This document shows positions 61,331-64,000 of a stretch of DNA of 64,000 nt, piece by piece. Within the stretch, counting starts at the first letter, position 1; each line of letters starts with the position of its first letter. Both the position numbers and the translations under genes were made by a program. The DNA comes from Chryseobacterium viscerum (GTDB lineage: Bacteria > Bacteroidota > Bacteroidia > Flavobacteriales > Weeksellaceae), in NCBI RefSeq assembly GCF_025949665.1, contig NZ_JAPDFT010000001.1:1178001-1242000 (forward strand). Reading direction: 5' to 3'. The notes beneath the pieces were generated by a model. It was not told where the DNA came from and made no database searches. It saw only the letters and a list, made by a program, of their open reading frames with translations.

Positions 61331-61741
61331 ATGAAAAAAACAATTTTATTCAGCGCAATGTTCCTTGGATCCTTACTATTTGCACAAAAACAAGCTCCTG
61401 TTTTAGGAGGTGACAGAGATGTTCACGGTTGTATTGGTTCTGCAGGATACACCTATTCACAATTAAAAAATAATTGTATACAGACTTTCAATCAGAAAAT
61501 AAAACTGAAAGAAGTAAACTCAGATAAAAGTTATACCTCAATGACGGCAATAATTTTCTCGAAAGACATGAAAAAAGCTGAAGTTTTTATTCCGGATGGA
61601 GCTGCGAAAAGCATTATTCTGAATAAAGAGGGAAAAGGAAAGATCTGGAAAAGCGGAACTTATATTAAAGACAGCTATGTTTTAACTCCATATAAAAAAA
61701 GCTACCAAATCAAGAAGAATGATGAAATAATCTATCAGTAA
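61331..61741 (+). CDS. Small secreted GGDRDxHGCIGSAGYTYS protein, copy 2
   Basis: A 136-residue paralog of the preceding gene with the same layout: signal peptide MKKTILFSAMFLGSLLFAQ, GGDRDVHGCIGSAGYTYSQ, LKNNCIQTFNQKIKLKEV, SYTSMTAIIFSKDMKKAEVF and a short Lys-rich C-terminus. The signature block is nearly unchanged while the rest diverges, suggesting that the two cysteines and the Gly/Tyr loop are functional. Each copy has its own terminator and its own signal peptide, so expression may be independent. Confidence 0.8.
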   Translation: MKKTILFSAMFLGSLLFAQKQAPVLGGDRDVHGCIGSAGYTYSQLKNNCIQTFNQKIKLKEVNSDKSYTSMTAIIFSKDMKKAEVFIPDGAAKSIILNKEGKGKIWKSGTYIKDSYVLTPYKKSYQIKKNDEIIYQ

Positions 61742-61760
61742 AATAAAATTCAAAAAAATA

Positions 61761-61786
61761 AAAAGCCACCCGGAAGGGTGGCTTTT
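61761..61786 (+). terminator. Terminator after copy 2
   Basis: AAAAGCCACCC pairs with GGGTGGCTTTT around GGAA, followed by T. Confidence 0.8.
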
Positions 61787-62060
61787 TCGTTGTTATAAAT
61801 TGGAATGTTTGAAATAGGATCGATCTATTTCCGGAACTTAATTTTTCGGATAAATATATATTTTAATACGTCACGTTTTGTCGCCTTGTGTAGATAATTT
61901 TACATCAGAATAAAACCAATTAAATACCTTTATGATAATAATTTAATAATAAATAGTAAGATATATGTTAAATCGCATCTTTGTGATTTTCACATCTTAA
62001 AAAGTGTTAAATTTGCGAAGTTTTAATAAACTAATTACTAACTCAGAAAACAACATTGGA

Positions 62061-63668
62061 ATGAAAAAAATCTATATCGGTGCATTTACCTTATGCACTG
62101 TCCTGGGATTAGCTCAGGAAGTGGTGTGGCAGAAAGACATCAAATCCTCTACCCAGGATTTTCTTAGCCAGATTACCACAACCATTGATCAGCAATATTT
62201 GATTACAGGAAGTTCTATACAGTCAGGAAGCGGGAAGATGGAGGCTGGAAGTAAGCAGAATAATGGGTATGATTTTCATCTTATCAAACTCAACCAGCAG
62301 GGTGAAGAAGCCTGGGAAAAATACTTTTCCGGACAAAACCATGATTATTTATCAGCAACCGTTACCACACAAGATGGTGGATTTCTATTAGCCGGAACCT
62401 CTTATTCAGGAAAAGGATTGGATAAAAAAGAGGATTCCAAAGGAGGATCAGATATCTGGCTGATCAGAATCAATGAATTCGGAGATGAATTGTGGCAAAA
62501 GACTTTAGGAAGCTCTTCAGATGAAGAAGCCAGAGCTGTAATCCAAACTACAGACTTAGGATTCTTTGTTGCAGGCAATGTTCAAAATTCTTCAAAAGTT
62601 TATGGCTCTAAAGACGTCTTAATTACCAGAATCGATAAAAACGGAAAAGAACTTTCCCAATTAATCTTAGGCGGAAAAGGCTTAGACGAAGTGGAGAAAA
62701 TGATTCCAACGAGAGATGGAGGAGCTTTATTGGGAATTTATTCCAGGAGTTTAGCTGTACAAAGTAAAATGTATAATGTACAAAGTCCTCAAAATACATC
62801 CGACACCCGACAACTGACAACTGTACAAAAACAAAGCGAAAACTTCGGTGAAGGAGACTACTGGATCGTCAAGTTAGACAAAAACGGAAAAGTAGAATGG
62901 GAAAAAAACTTTGGAGGCAAAGGTGATGATCATATCAGAACGCTAGCATTAACTTCAAATGGCTTTGTTATCGGTGGAGAATCCAGATCAGAAAGATCAG
63001 GCAATAAAACGGTAGGTCTGGAAGAAGGAACAGATCTTTGGCTGATTTCTTTAAATGAAAGAGGAGAAGAGCAGTGGCAGAAATCCTACAATTTCAAGAA
63101 CCGTGATATCCTGATGGGAATGAGCGTTCTTCATTCTGCGGATGACAAATCTTCCAAAGGTATTCTATTAGGAGGCTATACTCAGGCTGAAGGAAGAATA
63201 CAGACAGATGATGAAACTTTTTGGATGCTGTATTTGGATCAGAATGGCAATGAACAGTGGAGAAAACATGTGAAAGGAGAATCCAGACAAAAAGAAGAGA
63301 GACTTTCAGATTTAAAGCTGAACAGAGACGGTTCTATTGTTCTGGCAGGAACCAGCGCAGAAGAACTGGGTAAAGAAAACTGGAAAATTGTGAAACTGGG
63401 AGATAAACAGGTTGATCAGTTGATTGAAAAATATGATATCAAAATCTATCCGAATCCTGTTTCAGATTATGCTTACGTAGAAATCGGCTTTGAATTTAAA
63501 GATGCTGATATTCTGTTGTATGATATGAGCGGAAGACAGCTTCAAAGTATAAAAACCAAGAACAGAGTGACTAAGATCAATACACAGGCTTTGGTTCAGG
63601 GAGCTTATCTGGTGACTATAAGAACTGATAACAATAAAAGAATAAGTGCTAAATTAATAAAAATATAA
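62061..63668 (+). CDS. T9SS cargo protein with C-terminal sorting domain
   Basis: I start at the ATG at 62061, which opens a signal peptide (MKKIYIGAFTLCTVLGLA); the longer frame from 62004 has a weak N-terminus. The 535-residue protein consists of about seven beta-propeller-like repeats of roughly 55 residues (DIWLIRINEFGDELWQKTLG, DDHIRTLALTSNGFVIGGES, DLWLISLNERGEEQWQKS). It ends with a type IX secretion sorting domain (IKIYPNPVSDYAYVEIGF, DMSGRQLQSI, GAYLVTIRT). A 25-30 residue segment near 232-258 does not fit the repeat and looks like an in-frame insertion. The product should be secreted or attached to the surface. Confidence 0.85.
   Translation: MKKIYIGAFTLCTVLGLAQEVVWQKDIKSSTQDFLSQITTTIDQQYLITGSSIQSGSGKMEAGSKQNNGYDFHLIKLNQQGEEAWEKYFSGQNHDYLSATVTTQDGGFLLAGTSYSGKGLDKKEDSKGGSDIWLIRINEFGDELWQKTLGSSSDEEARAVIQTTDLGFFVAGNVQNSSKVYGSKDVLITRIDKNGKELSQLILGGKGLDEVEKMIPTRDGGALLGIYSRSLAVQSKMYNVQSPQNTSDTRQLTTVQKQSENFGEGDYWIVKLDKNGKVEWEKNFGGKGDDHIRTLALTSNGFVIGGESRSERSGNKTVGLEEGTDLWLISLNERGEEQWQKSYNFKNRDILMGMSVLHSADDKSSKGILLGGYTQAEGRIQTDDETFWMLYLDQNGNEQWRKHVKGESRQKEERLSDLKLNRDGSIVLAGTSAEELGKENWKIVKLGDKQVDQLIEKYDIKIYPNPVSDYAYVEIGFEFKDADILLYDMSGRQLQSIKTKNRVTKINTQALVQGAYLVTIRTDNNKRISAKLIKI
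62756..62830 (+). repeat. Repeat-like insertion inside a coding region
   Basis: TGTACAAAGT occurs at 62756-62765 and 62777-62786, with a third TGTACAAA from 62822. Between them lies a C/A-rich run with CCGACACCCGACAACTGACA, similar in style to the intergenic repeat at 38000-38200. It codes for Gln/Thr/Ser-rich residues that interrupt a propeller repeat, without breaking the frame. Confidence 0.55.
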
Positions 63669-63684
63669 TAATACAAATAGGAAA

Positions 63685-64000
63685 ATGAAAAAAGTATATT
63701 TATCACTATCATTATTATTGTCGTTCAGCGTTTTTGCGCAACAAAACAATAAAACACCTTATACTCCTAATGTTCATGCTCCTGAAGTTTCAAATTTAGG
63801 AAAATATTTAGATTATCCTGTAGACATATCAACAGGAGTTCCAAAAATTGAAGTACCATTATATGAAGTCATTAGTGGTAAGCTTAAATTACCCATAAGT
63901 TTGTCATATCATGCAAGTGGTATTAAGGTAAATCAAGAGGAATCTAATGTAGGATTGGGGTGGAATTTAAATGCAGGGGGTTCAATTATCAGAAATATTA
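63685..64000 (+). CDS. N-terminus of an Rhs/YD-repeat-like exported protein (partial)
   Basis: The ATG at 63685-63687 opens a frame of 105 codons to the end of the window. It begins with a signal peptide (MKKVYLSLSLLLSFSVFAQ) and continues VSNLGKYLDYPVDISTGVPK, LPISLSYHASGIKVNQEESN and VGLGWNLNAGGSIIRNI. These blocks are the standard N-terminal start of the large Rhs/YD-repeat proteins of Flavobacteria. The gene runs off the right edge, so size, C-terminal toxin-type variable region and any downstream immunity gene cannot be seen. It starts 16 bases after the T9SS cargo gene, suggesting an operon. Confidence 0.85.
   Translation, partial: MKKVYLSLSLLLSFSVFAQQNNKTPYTPNVHAPEVSNLGKYLDYPVDISTGVPKIEVPLYEVISGKLKLPISLSYHASGIKVNQEESNVGLGWNLNAGGSIIRNI

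Noticed and set aside
1..64000. CRISPR arrays, rRNA genes and intact insertion sequences
   Set aside because: I found no regularly spaced direct repeats, rRNA-like sequence or transposase reading frame in the window.

Overview
The window looks like a piece of chromosome from a Flavobacteriia member of the Weeksellaceae, most like Chryseobacterium. This rests on the low G+C content, a SusC/SusD pair, a type IX secretion (T9SS) C-terminal sorting domain, TAnnTTTG-type -7 promoter boxes, few strong Shine-Dalgarno sites, and families typical of the group (DUF2911, DUF2490, DUF4197, DUF1569, PIG-L with an SSS symporter). Assignment to genus is an inference from gene content and style only.

Region 1 (1-4.9 kb) is AT-rich accessory DNA. 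It has a gene cut off by the left edge, a 602-aa protein of unknown function with a nuclease-like motif pattern, a small conserved gene that appears frameshifted, and a small HTH regulator divergent from another unknown gene across a perfect 24-bp palindrome. After these come two direct repeats of about 172 bp, an orphan terminator and a 29-bp exact copy of the 3' end of the tRNA-Arg gene found at 19.5 kb.

Region 2 (4.9-19.6 kb) lies between that tRNA fragment and the intact tRNA-Arg(ACG), which is the geometry expected of an island inserted at a tRNA 3' end. No integrase is present. Cargo: a P-loop kinase/ATPase, a ceramidase-like membrane protein, an operon of secreted PIG-L deacetylase, a 34-aa membrane peptide, a sodium:solute symporter and a DUF2911 protein, two class C beta-lactamase-like serine hydrolases with TPRs, two AraC regulators, a short-chain dehydrogenase, a LuxR-type regulator and a membrane protein.

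Region 3 (19.6-32.4 kb) is core-like: an orphan periplasmic binding lipoprotein, MtgA, a large membrane protein of the so-called site-specific recombinase family, DUF721 plus RecF, a UbiA-like membrane protein, a giant alpha-2-macroglobulin-like protein without a visible thioester, and ecotin. The last two are both expected to block proteases.

Region 4 (32.4-51.5 kb): a calcium-repeat secreted protein split by a frameshift; a TolC/HlyD/ABC-2 permease export operon with no ATPase; a strand-asymmetric, G-quadruplex-prone intergenic repeat; and a run of small housekeeping or stress genes (DUF1569, VOC, SRPBCC, GNAT, DUF1398, DUF2490, bestrophin, Na+/H+ antiporter, glutaminyl cyclase, deoxynucleoside kinase, ArsC-like, DUF493, DUF4197).

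Region 5 (51.8-60.7 kb) is a polysaccharide utilisation locus: SusC, SusD, a GH144/glucoamylase-like lipoprotein, a secreted esterase and a BglX-like GH3 beta-glucosidase. A beta-1,2-glucan (or other beta-glucan) substrate is inferred. Region 6 (60.8-64 kb) has a tandem pair of small secreted cysteine-containing proteins, a T9SS cargo protein with an apparent in-frame repeat insertion, and the start of an Rhs/YD-repeat-like protein cut off by the right edge.
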